From Rhyacophila brunnea (lineage: Eukaryota > Arthropoda > Insecta > Trichoptera > Rhyacophilidae), in assembly GCA_022495005.1 (NCBI GenBank), contig JAGYXB010000365.1, forward strand, positions 328,925 to 392,924: a DNA stretch of 64,000 nucleotides. The letters are read 5' to 3'. The notes under the pieces were generated by a model, which saw only the letters and a program-made list of their open reading frames with translations, was not told the origin of the DNA and did no database searches. Both the position numbers and the translations under genes were made by a program. This document shows, piece by piece, positions 46,459-57,631 of this stretch. How positions within the stretch are numbered: position 1 is the stretch's first letter; each line of letters starts with the position of its first letter.

Positions 46459-49400
46459 CTGTACTACTGCAATTGACCCCAAAACATAGCCGACCACTAT
46501 ACACTCGTGCTTTTTGCTGGCTACAAAAGCAGGCAGGCAACCTTGTGGAAATGCATTTTGAGGAGAGCAGTTAAACAATGTCTCCTCGAGCCCGATGGCC
46601 TGGTCCGGGCAACAGGACGCGGGGATGGTTTTAATGCCAATTTCGTACCAATCCTCGGCCACAGTCACACCGCAACACTGGAGCTGAAAAGAGAATTTAT
46701 AGGTTACTCATTGACACAGAGAAGTATACCCTGCACCTATTCAAAGAGGCGGTGTTAGACATACTTTGGCAATGATATTGTATCAAATTTAATATTTTAT
46801 AGCATTTCTTTTATAAAACACCAAGGCAAATTAAACTGCATAAAATAATTTATAAAAGTTAAGCTTAAAATAATTACAAGATTAAAAAAAAGAACTTTTT
46901 ATATACCACGTTTTTAAATTCTGTTGAATCATAATATAAACTTGACAATTCTATGTATTAATAAATACTTTTTTAATTTTTTTTTGATGAATTATCCCAT
47001 CAGCTTGAAAGAAAATGATCAAATGCGTAATAAAGAGAGCAATTATAAGAAATTTTCAAACATTTATTAATAATTGAATAACCTATGAGATTTTTAAAAC
47101 TTGTACTTGATAATATCAATAATATATTCATATTATGAACTAAAAAACAAACAAGAAAGCAAGTTAATTCGCTTTTCAAAATCGTCGAACGCCATTACGC
47201 AAAAGGGCAACCATTGAATTCGATCGAAGCGCCACCTTGCTGATTTTTTCCAAACTAACTTTCCATACAAAACAGAAAATAAACTGAAAATGTATTCAAT
47301 TCTGCTTGAAGATGGCTAAAAGTATTAAAATAATGCATTGTCATCGTGTTCTGATATATTCTAAAAGTTTCAAATGGCTAGTCGGGAAGATAGTTCAAAA
47401 TCGATTGCAAGATTTGTATTGGACAAAGAAGAAAACGAGCTAATAAAAACTTGGTAAAATAAGCTTAATAAATTTCTAGTCTTCTATATCTATTTTTGTA
47501 ATCTGGGTGGCGATTATTAAATACGTCATGATGTAATATAACATTTCATATTATGTTTCGTGCCCTACAGTTCTATATTATATTCATTAGGTTTTTCTCT
47601 CTAGATAGAAGGAGTCTTATAGGAATTGCATGTTGAGAATTTTGAATTCAGTTCGATTTTTTAATCAAACTATTTTAGTTGAGGTTGTATCTTGTAAATT
47701 TCCTTATCTATCGGTAGCCCTGAAAACAAAATGGCTGATTGCGATCTGTTTTGGCCTATTGATTTATTTAAATAATCTAGGTATGTACACAGTTTTCTGT
47801 GTTTTCATCTTAAAGTTAATGGGCAATATATTGCTTTTGGCTGATATCTATATGTGTTTTGCGTGAAATTGAATTCTAGGTTAAGTATACATACACTAGT
47901 AAATAACCAATATTGTGAATTTTAGTATTCAAGGCTTATTTTGATAACATCTGCACATAAGTTATCACATATTATGTAGAATCATGTATGCTATTAACTT
48001 TACTAATTGGGTGATTCAGAATTGTATTGGAATGTCATAGTAAAAGTGTGAAGTTCTCTTTAAATGAACTTGCATTGCAAAATTACTTACGGCTAACTTA
48101 AGTCAGTAGACCAAAGATCCTATATTTTTTGTGTGATGCTATATTATTGTGGTTTCAGTAATTACCTGTTGTTGCATTCCATGCCAACAAATTTGATATT
48201 CCATCACACTCGGGTAACTGTGGAAAGTCTGATTGAACATTGACTTTGTATTTTCAATATTTTTCAGACTGTTTTGAAAACTGACCGTGTAGTCAATCTC
48301 GATAGCGAGCAAACCCAATGATAACATGGAATACTGAAAAAAAAAGTTTAATCATTAGTTGTCACTCTCATGACGTGTAAAGGCTTAATTAAAGGATATG
48401 TAGGTATAGTATGTAACAGTGGCGAAGGGTGGAGGTAGGCTGTTGAGATCAGACATAAATAGTGCACACTAAACTTTGTCAGTCAAACGTATTTGTTTTC
48501 ATTGAACTGAAACTACAATATCTAGATAGTGCTTGTTAGTTTTTAAAATTCAATTAAACCCTGCCTAATCCAAACCATAGTAGATCATAGGTCAAAAATA
48601 TTCATTTATCTATAAAATATTTAAAACTATGCTATTACATCATAGACAATTTTAGGTATTTTATAGATAGAAAAATATTTTTTATCGATTATGGTTAAGT
48701 TAGGCAGGGCTTAATGAATTTAAAAAAATAACCAACACCATCTGTAATATATCTGAGGGTTTTCAAATACGTATGTTCAATAATATATACATAGAATGTT
48801 ACATTCTCAAATCTTGTGAATCATTCGTGGAATAAAAGAAATGGTTTATTAAATAAACATTCGTTGATGTCCACAAAACCAAATATATGGTTGTATTCAG
48901 AGGGGTGCCTGGGGTCCTCTATCAGTGACAGTAAACCTAGGGCAGCGAATATTGCTTCTTTATGCGTTGTGCTTTAGACCAGTTGTTATGTGTGGTTCGT
49001 AAACTCGGCACATAATCAAAAACATGGAATGAGTATTAAACTCATTTGAGCAGTATCTTCGGACCCATAAATGCCACCTAGTCAGGATGAAGACGGAAAT
49101 ACAATTATTGCAAGCTGTACAACAATTTGTATGGTTCGGCGTGGCAAACCTTGTAAAAGATAGCATTTATTTTCTCACCAGTTCAATTAATATAATTATA
49201 AAACCTTGAACGTAAATTTTTCAGAAAATTACTATATCTACTTAGATTTTTTTTTGCAGGCCAGAGCCCAAAATTGTCTTAAAGAGTTGTGGTTTTTCAC
49301 CTGTTTGAGCTAATGTTATATTATTTGATGTACTGAGGATTGAACAAATATAAGTAGGTACACCGTCGACCAAATTGAATAAATCGACTTCATAGTTAAA

Positions 49401-49918
49401 TGCGATTGTAAAATCTACATACCTAACTGTTATCAATATTCTGTAAATAGGTTCTGTTCTCTATTATTATTAACTATGTTTTTTTATTCAATTTTAAAAA
49501 TTAACCTATATCTGCAATTTGTGCGTAACAATGTTTAGTGTACAATATTTATATGTCGGATCTCAACAGCCTACCTCCACCCTCGATCCTACAAAAGAGT
49601 TTTTTTCAACGTCTTTATCATTAACTCAGTTTTTCATTATATGTTACTTATACTCGTTTAATTCTCAGTGCCTCATTTTTATAAGTATAATGACAAGGTA
49701 ATGAATATTAAATAAAATTTGGATAATACCGTGATGTATGTGTAACGAGTCTTGATAAATACAATGGATAATCCTGCTAGTATCACAATCATTGATAAGA
49801 CGCTGACCAAAGCCAAGTAAGCATATCCTGATAGATATAATTTTTTAACAAAGAAAAGCTCATAGTCATGCATAGTAGTGAGAACTATTGACACACAGAA
49901 TAATATGAAGGCCAACAC
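46459..49918 (-). CDS. tetraspanin, three internal exons
   Basis: Minus-strand exons, all phase 0: 49918-49730 (63 codons), 48333-48166 (56 codons) and 46683-46459 (75 codons), each with AG/GT borders. Exon one gives the end of the first membrane helix (VLAFILFCVSIVLTT) and a second helix (YAYLALVSVLSMIVILAGLS). Exon two gives the third helix (YSMLSLGLLAIEI) and the start of the large loop. Exon three opens with LQCCGVTVAEDWY, the diagnostic CCG, then ...IPASCCPD..., C and PQGC cysteines, and the fourth helix start YVLGSIAVVQ. Tetraspanins are plasma-membrane scaffolds that gather partner proteins into microdomains. The exon with the N-terminus should lie above 49918, and the last exon below 46459. 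A P element at 50308 sits just upstream, so it is probably in the first intron. Confidence 0.87.
46870..47460 (+). repeat. MITE family 1, copy C (diverged)
   Basis: Same orientation as copy B, with shared starts ('taattacaagat', 'gaactttttatat') and ends ('cgtgttctgatatattctaa', 'aaagtttcaaatgg', 'tagtcggga'), but the middle is rearranged. It lies in a tetraspanin intron. Confidence 0.65.
47465..48160. other. tetraspanin intron, nothing recognised
   Basis: A hydrophobic ORF at 47630-47866 (+) has no family resemblance and is probably chance. Confidence 0.3.
48418..48765 (-). mobile_element. foldback element, CAGTGGCGAAGGG family
   Basis: Starts 'cagtggcgaagggtggaggt'. The arm 'caattaaaccctgcctaatc' with 'caaaccatag' and 'tatctataaaatattt' is mirrored by 'tattttatagataga', 'attatggttaagttaggcag' and 'ggcttaatgaattt'. 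The arms are unequal; the centre is AT-rich. Partial copies lie at 2028-2203, 26403-26560 and 49490-49590. Confidence 0.65.
48770..49490. other. tetraspanin intron, nothing recognised
   Basis: Short ORFs on the minus strand (49242-49436, 48960-49166) show no tetraspanin-like pattern, so they are not called. Confidence 0.3.
49490..49590 (+). repeat. end fragment of the CAGTGGCGAAGGG family
   Basis: 'aatgtttagtgtacaatatt', then 'atgtcggatctcaacagcct', then 'acctccaccct' matches the terminal 100 bp of the element at 48418. Confidence 0.6.
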
Positions 49919-49951
49919 CTAAAAAAAAAAACAGATAATTAGTTTTTTTAA

Positions 49952-50166
49952 CCATGTCTGATCCTAAAAAGATCATATGAGTGGAGGTGTATATTAACAG
50001 ATTTCTGTCTTTACGAGAAATGGATGTTAGCAATAAAATTTGCTCAACTATACTCTGACTCCAAGGACACATTGAAAAACAACATGTGTATTTGCCAGAT
50101 CCGGGATTCAAACCCCGGACCCACGACATTATACGCCAACGCTTTATCTACTCAGCCACTGTGGGC
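49952..50166 (-). repeat. tRNA-derived SINE, near full length
   Basis: On the minus strand the head reads 'gcccacagtggctgagtaga', with A-box TGGCTGAGTAG and a B-box GGTTTGAATCC (one change from consensus). The body runs to 'atgatctttttaggatcaga' just before the tetraspanin exon. It lies 30 bp from the acceptor of that exon. Confidence 0.82.
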
Positions 50167-50307
50167 GTAATTAATTACCTATATCAAATGGTTTGACATA
50201 AACAAATCTTGTGCAGGTAGCAAATTTAATCGACATTTTGTATGTAACATTTTTTATTTTAATTTTAATTTATTAATACTGATTCCACTACTATCGTAAC
50301 TGTGAGC

Positions 50308-50600
50308 CAGGGGCATGCCACTCAAATATACCTACTGGTTCAAAGTTGTCTCTCTCTAAAGTAATATTCTGTCTCTCTCTAACAACATGGTGTAGCTGGC
50401 GGGCTTTTTTTTAAATAATCTGGTGCATTGTAATATGGTAATAAAAAGTCAAAAAATTGATATAAGTATTATTTTTATTGCAGAAATATAAATGTACAAC
50501 AAAAAATAATATTACATAGCATGATAAATGAATATACATATACATTAGGATTTTACATATTTCAATTAATTCAAAAAACTGATTATTGTTCTCTGATCAA
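50308..50600 (+). repeat. left long TIR of the P element
   Basis: Starts CAGGGGCATGCCACTCAA. Against the right end it lacks about 20 bp near the tip (right tip: CATAGACTATAATATACTTT...) and a 118-bp internal block. Identity over the shared parts is high by eye. Confidence 0.85.
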
Positions 50601-51106
50601 CAGCATTTTGAAAGCAACGAATTTCGACAGCAAAAATCGTAATTTAGCTTTATTTTACCTATATTTCAGCTGGGATGGTGCTACATCGTTATCCAGACCC
50701 AGTGAAGGAGAAAGATAGATTTTTGCAGTGGATCGGACTCAGTGGTGGCCATTTAAATGAATTGGATGCCACTTTTATACGTTTGCACCGTCGGATATGT
50801 GAATCTCACTTTGAGTATCACTATCGAACACGTTATAATAGACTCAACGTATTGGCAATACCAACGCAACATCTTCCAAGTAAGATAAATTGTGCTTGTA
50901 ATGTTCATTATGATTTTTCCATTTTACGGTACCTAACTACTTGATTTACATTTGTTCCACCATTTGCATAAGTGAACGATAATATGTCGTAGAATTAACA
51001 AACTATCAGATCAATAAATACTGTACAATTTATACCGCACAATACCAAAACAGGAAGGTATGGTAAACAGTTTTTCAACAATTACTGATAATAGTGGATA
51101 TTGATT

Positions 51107-52885
51107 TCAGCTGGACGTGCAGAATTTCCAAGATCCTTGACGTTGCCGCAACAGTATCAGTTGGAGGGGCCTAGCACATCTGCTGTTTGGCAAGAAGAAC
51201 GTAAGTACTATTTTTAAGTGACATACCTACCTACCAAACGCAGTAGTCGGCACTTTCATGGTGGATACGCAAGCGCATTGGAACGACAGTGGCATACCTG
51301 CCGGAAGTATCACAAAGTACACGGCGGGCAGAGCTTCTTTGACGTTTACTAATGTTCACAACCTGTCAAATAGCACCATACATCGACAACATCGCATCTC
51401 GCTTACGCTTGAAGAATGAGATTGACGAGACAGTCTGAACTTTTACGTGTAGACAATTATTATCGCGATAGTTTAATCTACGCACTATTGGTGCCGGCAA
51501 ATCCACGTACGTGTACAGGCGCTATAATGTTATATATTAATATGATCCATTCTGTATAGACAATTAGTATGTTTGCACACAAACTTTATTTCAATTCTGT
51601 TAGATTTGCTAGGTATGGTAGACTTTTTCAACGATCACTAATGATGGTGGATGTTGATTTCAGCTGAACGTTCAGAGTCTCCAGCATCCTCAACTATGCC
51701 GCTACAGTATCAGGTGGAGGGGCCTAGCACATCTGCTGTTTGGCAAGAAGAACGTAAGTACTATTTTTAAGTAACATACCTACCTACCAAACGCAGTAGT
51801 CGGCACTTTCATGGTGGATACGCAAGCGCATTGGAACGACTGTGGCATACCTGCCGGAAGTATCAAAAAGTACACGGCGGCGCAGAGCTTCTTTGACGTT
51901 TACTAATGTTCACAACCTGTCAAATAGCACCATACATTGACAACATCGCATCTCGCTTACGCTTGAAGAATGAGATTGACGAGACAGTCTGAACTTTTAC
52001 GTGTAAACAATTATTATCGCGATAGTTTAATCTACGCACTATTGGTGCCGGCAAATCCACGTACGTGTACAGGCGCTATAATGTTATATACTAATATGAT
52101 CCATTCTGTATAGACAATTAGTATGAATGAAAGTTTGCACACAAACTTTATTTCAATTCTGTTAGATTTGCTAGGTATGGTAGACTTTTTCAACGATCAC
52201 AAATGATGGTGGATGTTGATTTCAGCTGAACGTTCAGAGTCTCCAGCATCCTCAACTATGCCGCTACAGTATCAGGTGGAGGGGCCTAGCACATCTGCTG
52301 TTTGGCAAGAAGAACGTAAGTACTATTCTTAAGTAACATACCTACCTACCAAACGCAGTAGTCGGCACTTGCATGGTGGATACGTAAGCGCATTGGAACG
52401 ACAGTGGCATACCTGCCGGAAGTATCACAAAGTACACGGCGGCGCAGAGCTTCTTTGACGTTTACTAATGTTCACAACCTGTCAAATAGCACCATACATT
52501 GACAACATCGCATCTCGCTTACGCTTGAAGAATGAGATTGACGAGACAGTCTGAACTTTTACGTGTAAACAATTATTATCGCGATAGTTTAATCTACGCA
52601 CTATTGGTGCCGGCAAATCCATGTACGTGTACAGGTGCTATAATGTTATATTATACTAATATGATCCATTCTGTATAGACAATTAGTATGAATGAACGTT
52701 TGCACACAAACTTTATTTCAATTCTGTTAGATTTACTAGGTATGGTAGACTTTTTCAACGATCATTAATGATGGTGGATATTGATTTCAGCTGAACGTGC
52801 AGAATCTCCAGGACCCTTGAGGATGCTGCAACAGCCACTGTTGGAGAGGCCTAGCACTTCTGCTGTTGGGCAAGAGAAACGTGAG
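51107..52885 (+). repeat. four tandem exon-intron units (period about 560 bp) in the P transposase
   Basis: Exon starts 51111, 51664, 52226 and 52791 are 553, 562 and 565 bp apart. Each exon is 90 nt, enters and leaves in phase 1, and encodes a 30-residue unit with SESPASSTMPLQYQVEGPST then SAVWQEE (units 2 and 3 identical in the peptide, 1 and 4 diverged). The introns also match ('acctaccaaacgcagtagtc', 'gcttgaagaatgagattgac'). Symmetric phases let copies be gained or lost without a frameshift. Confidence 0.9.
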
Positions 52886-54401
52886 TAAATTTTTTTTTTT
52901 TTTGTAGCACATAACTAGACGTGCTGATCGATAGAAGTTGATTATATCCACACAACTAAAAATGCCCAATACATCAATTGGTAGGTTCATAAGATGCTAC
53001 ATTTACTGGGACTTATAAAGATCTGAAGAATAGTAATTAAATTATAACGTATACATATTATGGTGATCTCAAAAACATCGTAGCCCTTGTTTTAAATTAA
53101 TTATATGGGTTACAATTTTTAATGAGACTTTTTTCGGACTTCACAGCCATTTTATACTCATCTTCATAATGACCTGATTATAAGTAATAGTTGAACCATT
53201 TCCATGGCCAACTATACAAAACTGAAAATAAAAAAGATTTATTGTTATAATTATAAATAATACATTGGTTTATGTTTCAGGTGAAAGATATAACAGCATA
53301 TTAGCGCATGTTGGTGTCCCCCGTGTTGATCAACTCACCCCCAAGGCAAGAATACTCCATAGAACAGCGGTTAATGTTCGAAGGAAGATGGCAAGGGTAT
53401 TAAAGAAATGTAGAAGTTTTAGAAGTAGACTTCATGCAGCGGAGGTATTTTCAAAAGATACGGCATTGATGCAGGTAACGGATAATATGACAACTTCTGC
53501 AAAAATCTTTACCTCTCTTCAAGCACGACAGTGTGGCAAGAAGGCTAGAGGAAGACGCTTTACAGAGGATGAAAAAATACTTTCGCTATCACTATACAAA
53601 CAGAGCCCAAAAGCTTATAGATTTTTAGCTAAGGTGTTTGTTTTGCCTGCTCCACGAACATTGCTGAGAGTTCTTCAGAGAGTACCATTGACTGCTGGCA
53701 TTAATGACCATATATTTGCTCACCTCAAACAGATTGTGCGTAGAATACCACAAGAACAAAGATATTGCTCATTACTCTTTGATGAAATGGCTCTGAGTCC
53801 CCGTTTACAATATGATGAAAGGAAGGACAGAATCGAAGGCTTCGAAGACTATGGCAATAATCGAAGGACCAACCAAATTGCTGATCATGTGCTTGTTTTT
53901 ATGATAAGAGGCATACGTCGTAAATTTAAACAACCTGTTGCTTACACATTCTGTACAGGGTCAACAAAAACACCTGAACTCATGTTTCAGTTGAGAGCCG
54001 TTATAGAAGCTGTCAACTCAACTGGACTAAGGGTTGTAGCAACAATATGCGATCAAGGCAAGAGTAATTCGGCTGCCATCAAGCAACTCATCCAGCAGAC
54101 AAAAAGATCGTATTTGAGCGACGAGAAACGAGCTCATCTGTATAAGAGTGAGGATAATTTCTTTGAAGTAAATGGGCACAAAGTAATACCACTATTTGAT
54201 ATTCCCCATTTAATGAAAGGAATGAGAAATAACTTATTGACAAAACACTTAAAATGCACAATTGACGGAAAACAATTGGTTGGAAAATGGGATCATGTGG
54301 TACAAGTATATCATGCTGATACTACAATGAATGAGATTAGGGTGTTACCAAAATTGACAGAGCTCCATGTAGTACCAGATAAAATCCCAAAGATGAAGGT
54401 G

Positions 54402-57400
54402 AAATCGTCGGTCCCAATTAAAAAAGTCGGATCTGCAAAATGCTACTTTTCAGTACGAGCAATCAAAGATATTTTTATCCGTTAAATATCCGTAAAATCG
54501 CCAATTTATGAAATATTGTTACCAAATTTGGCAAAAACACTTATTTTTAGGTGGTTCAAATATATATATTACAATTTTTGAGAATTACTTATAAAAACTC
54601 GAGAAAAGTCACATGCGACATTTTTAACTGGAATAAATTAAGTAATTTTGTCAGAAGTGTCAGTTATGGCAATTTTAATGGGACTATGTTAAAATTAATA
54701 TGTCGAATATGTCAGTTCCGACTATTTTAACTGGAATTTGATAAAAATTTTATGTCGGATCTGTCGAATAAAGCAATTCCAAGTACTTAATTTAAAGAAT
54801 GTATGTATAAAATCGAAATCACAGATAGATATAAAAGTAGCTACTTACAAAAAAGAAAACATAATCATAAATTTGACATTGTAAACATAAAAAATATACC
54901 TCATAATCATAAAAACTGGTCATTGTTGTAGCTTTATAAAACTCCTATATATTTAAATATTTTTTTTAATTTAAAAATCCCCAAAAACTATAGTTAGTAA
55001 TAGTTAACTTTGTTTTTTGTCACTATTACTATCAATGATATCCTCCGCTTGTATTTTTAAGAATCTTTCAATATGGGCGAGCTCCATGTAAAAGTTGTGA
55101 TATTTTTCTGGAATAAGATTACTCTTACACATATCTTGCAAATTTTCATACTTATAGTAACTGACAGGAAGTGAGCCATCATAAGCTTCCTTCAGATTTT
55201 CAAGAGAATTTGATCTGAAGGAAGCTTGTGAAGTGTTTCGTGTTGCACATCTTAGCACAACTATAGCTTTTACAGGTTCACTTAAATCATATTTATACTC
55301 AATCGTGTCGCATTGTTGTGCATTTACCTTTAGTTCTGTTACACGAGTCAATTACATAAATTCACGAAGTATTTTTTGTCCAATTTTTGTTTGCGAGTAA
55401 TGATTTAAAATCATATAGGTACATCATTGTAAAGACTTTCTTTACTATGTATGGTTCACTTTCAGCTTTTGTCCAACGGATTAAGCAATACCTACCACTT
55501 CTTAGGAACATACAAACATTTTGCGATCACTAGCTCTTTCAATGGTTGAGTGGACGCTATCATTCTCATTCTGAGTGTGGTCCTTTTCCATAAATCTATG
55601 AGTAATGGTGACATTGAACTTCTTGACTGCAAGCATATAATGGGTAAATACGATGCGGTTTCTATTTTGACCACCACAATTATTGTCGGACCAAAATTTA
55701 AATTCTTTTACACCGATAAATAATGCGGTTCTTTTATAAAATTGTACAGACAACTTACTAGAAACCTCATTTGCTCCCCGTTTTGCAACTCCTTCGTGCC
55801 ACATATAAAAAGCTCCGATTTTCATTGCCATATTATACACAGTAACATTCAAAGTTGGTAATTTTCGTTTGTAATAAAAAATACGTCATACTTCCCCATG
55901 AAGAGTCGTTAGTACTTTTTGAAAGTCAAATATAACAATTACAATACTTTTACTCTGTAAAGCCTCGTTTTTATCTTCATTTTTAAGTGTGCGATGTGCC
56001 TTCCTAAGGGCTAAATGTTTGCCCTGTCTTTTTTTATCTTCGTCTGTTGGTCCGGTTTTGATCGAAAATGCATGACAAAGGCAATTTTTTTTTGGCCGGT
56101 GAAATGCTATATTGAACTTTTCATTTACAATATTTCTGTATTACCCTTTGGTTTGTGACTTGTTAGAATATTTATTCAGATCAAACCACTCGCGATATAA
56201 ATTGAACATTCAAGAGTCACTTACAGTTTTTTAGAATCTTTTCGAATATAGTGCGATTCTACCAGAGGAAAACAGTTTACGTGATCGCATATGCTTTTCA
56301 CCACCGTTATCTATGACGGTTTTTATGGTCGTATTTTCCACGTTGATCAGGCTCAATATTATTATCTCCATCATATTTCTTCCAAGCAGTGCTTATAATA
56401 GTACGTTTTCCAGATGAAATAGTATTCAGAAACATAGTCTTACAAAATATTTCTTTTTCTTATCCTCAATAGGCACATAATAAACAAATGTATTTCAACG
56501 ATCATGCTTGGTGACTACAGTTTTTTGACGACGCTTCAGAATTTTCTCGGTATATTTTACGTCTAGAGACCAAAATTTGTGAAAAATGTGTAAGCGTTGC
56601 TCTTCAGAAAAAAAATCATAGCACTTCAGTCGGCATTTTGGCATGGATTCTTCAAACATTTTTCACTAGCTGAAAAATAAAAATAGTCATTCTTAACGAT
56701 ATACTAAACAAAATAATGAAGAATAATATGTAAATTAGCCATTTTATATATATTACCCGTAACCCTCAGAAGCTAGCTTAAACATTTTAATAAAAAAATA
56801 ATTTAATCAAGGAACATTGTCGGTACTACAATAATTTTAAAACACCAGACCCATTAAAACTGTCGGTTCTACCACTTAACACAAAACAGAATTGTTGATG
56901 TACAGTGAAAATAGTCGGTTGTACCACTTATGACATTAGGCATAAAGTTTTGTCCAATTAAAAACGTCGGATGTCCCACATCGGACAGAGATCTTATTAA
57001 AATGTAGGTTAAAATAGTCATATCTTCCACAACCGACATTATTACTTGGAAACACCTAGTTGTGAACTATGTTAAGTAAATATAAAAATATGACAATTAT
57101 AAAATATCCACTTATTTAATTTTATAAGAATGCCACTTAAAAATAATATTTTAGTAAAATTTTACATAACCTACCTTTTCTGTCAGAATGACCGTTGAGA
57201 TTTGAATTTTCAGTGTTCATTTCTTTCTTTTTCTCCGGAAATTTGTCACTATAATTTGAGCCTATAGCATTTTTAAATATCCTTTGTGACCTATTGCTTG
57301 CTATGATGAATAAAAATACGGATTATAGAAACTTTTCTAAACTTTTATAAAAATATCCGTCTGTCCGGTGAACATAGCAGCAACTGTCAGATCCGACGCA

Positions 57401-57631
57401 TCTTGCTCACCCGCGCCCAGCCAACAATGTCGGTTGGTAAGAACCGACATTGTTATTCGGACACTGTTGGTAGATCTGTCATTTTTAACTTGAGTATCTC
57501 GGAATTTTTCAAACAAACAAAAAAAACTGTGATTGTGGTATAAATATTTAAAGTGTTTAAATAACTTTTACGTAATAATCCGAAAATGACAAAAATTCAG
57601 ATCCGACTTTTTTAATTGGGACCGACGAAAT
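54402..57631 (-). mobile_element. 3.2-kb DNA transposon (54406-57627) inside the P transposase, TSD AAAT
   Basis: Ends are 30-bp perfect inverted repeats starting CGTCGGTCCCAATTAAAAAA. AAAT lies on both sides (54402-54405 and 57628-57631). Removing the insert and one AAAT restores the transposase frame. A 4-bp duplication fits the Sola superfamily; that name is an inference. GTCGG-containing subterminal motifs cluster at 54640-54785 and 56815-57480. The minus strand encodes a decayed transposase. Confidence 0.85.
55004..56665 (-). pseudogene. decayed transposase of the nested element (Sola-like?)
   Basis: Minus-strand order: PKCRLKCYDFFSEEQRLHIF (about 56650, a Cys-rich start), RRQKTVVTKH, KKYFVRLCF, KTVIDNGGEKHMRSRKLFSS, a CLCHAFSIKTGPTDEDKKRQ segment, then the open stretch 55502-55852 with WHEGVAKRGANEVSS, KFWSDNNCGGQNRNRIVFTH and EKDHTQNENDSVHSTIERAS, then 55004-55351. 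The SDN.GGQNRN and HTQ.E.DS.HS.IE motifs belong to a widespread insect transposase family usually deposited as uncharacterized protein. I recall these as Sola-like but cannot verify that. Several stops make it inactive. Confidence 0.65.

Noticed and set aside
47630..47866. Hydrophobic 78-codon ORF in a tetraspanin intron
   Set aside because: No family pattern or splice context supports it. Hydrophobic ORFs are common in AT-rich DNA.
49242..49436. Additional tetraspanin exon between 48333 and 49730
   Set aside because: The reading lacks membrane or cysteine patterns, and the two neighbouring exons already join in phase 0 to form a plausible third helix.
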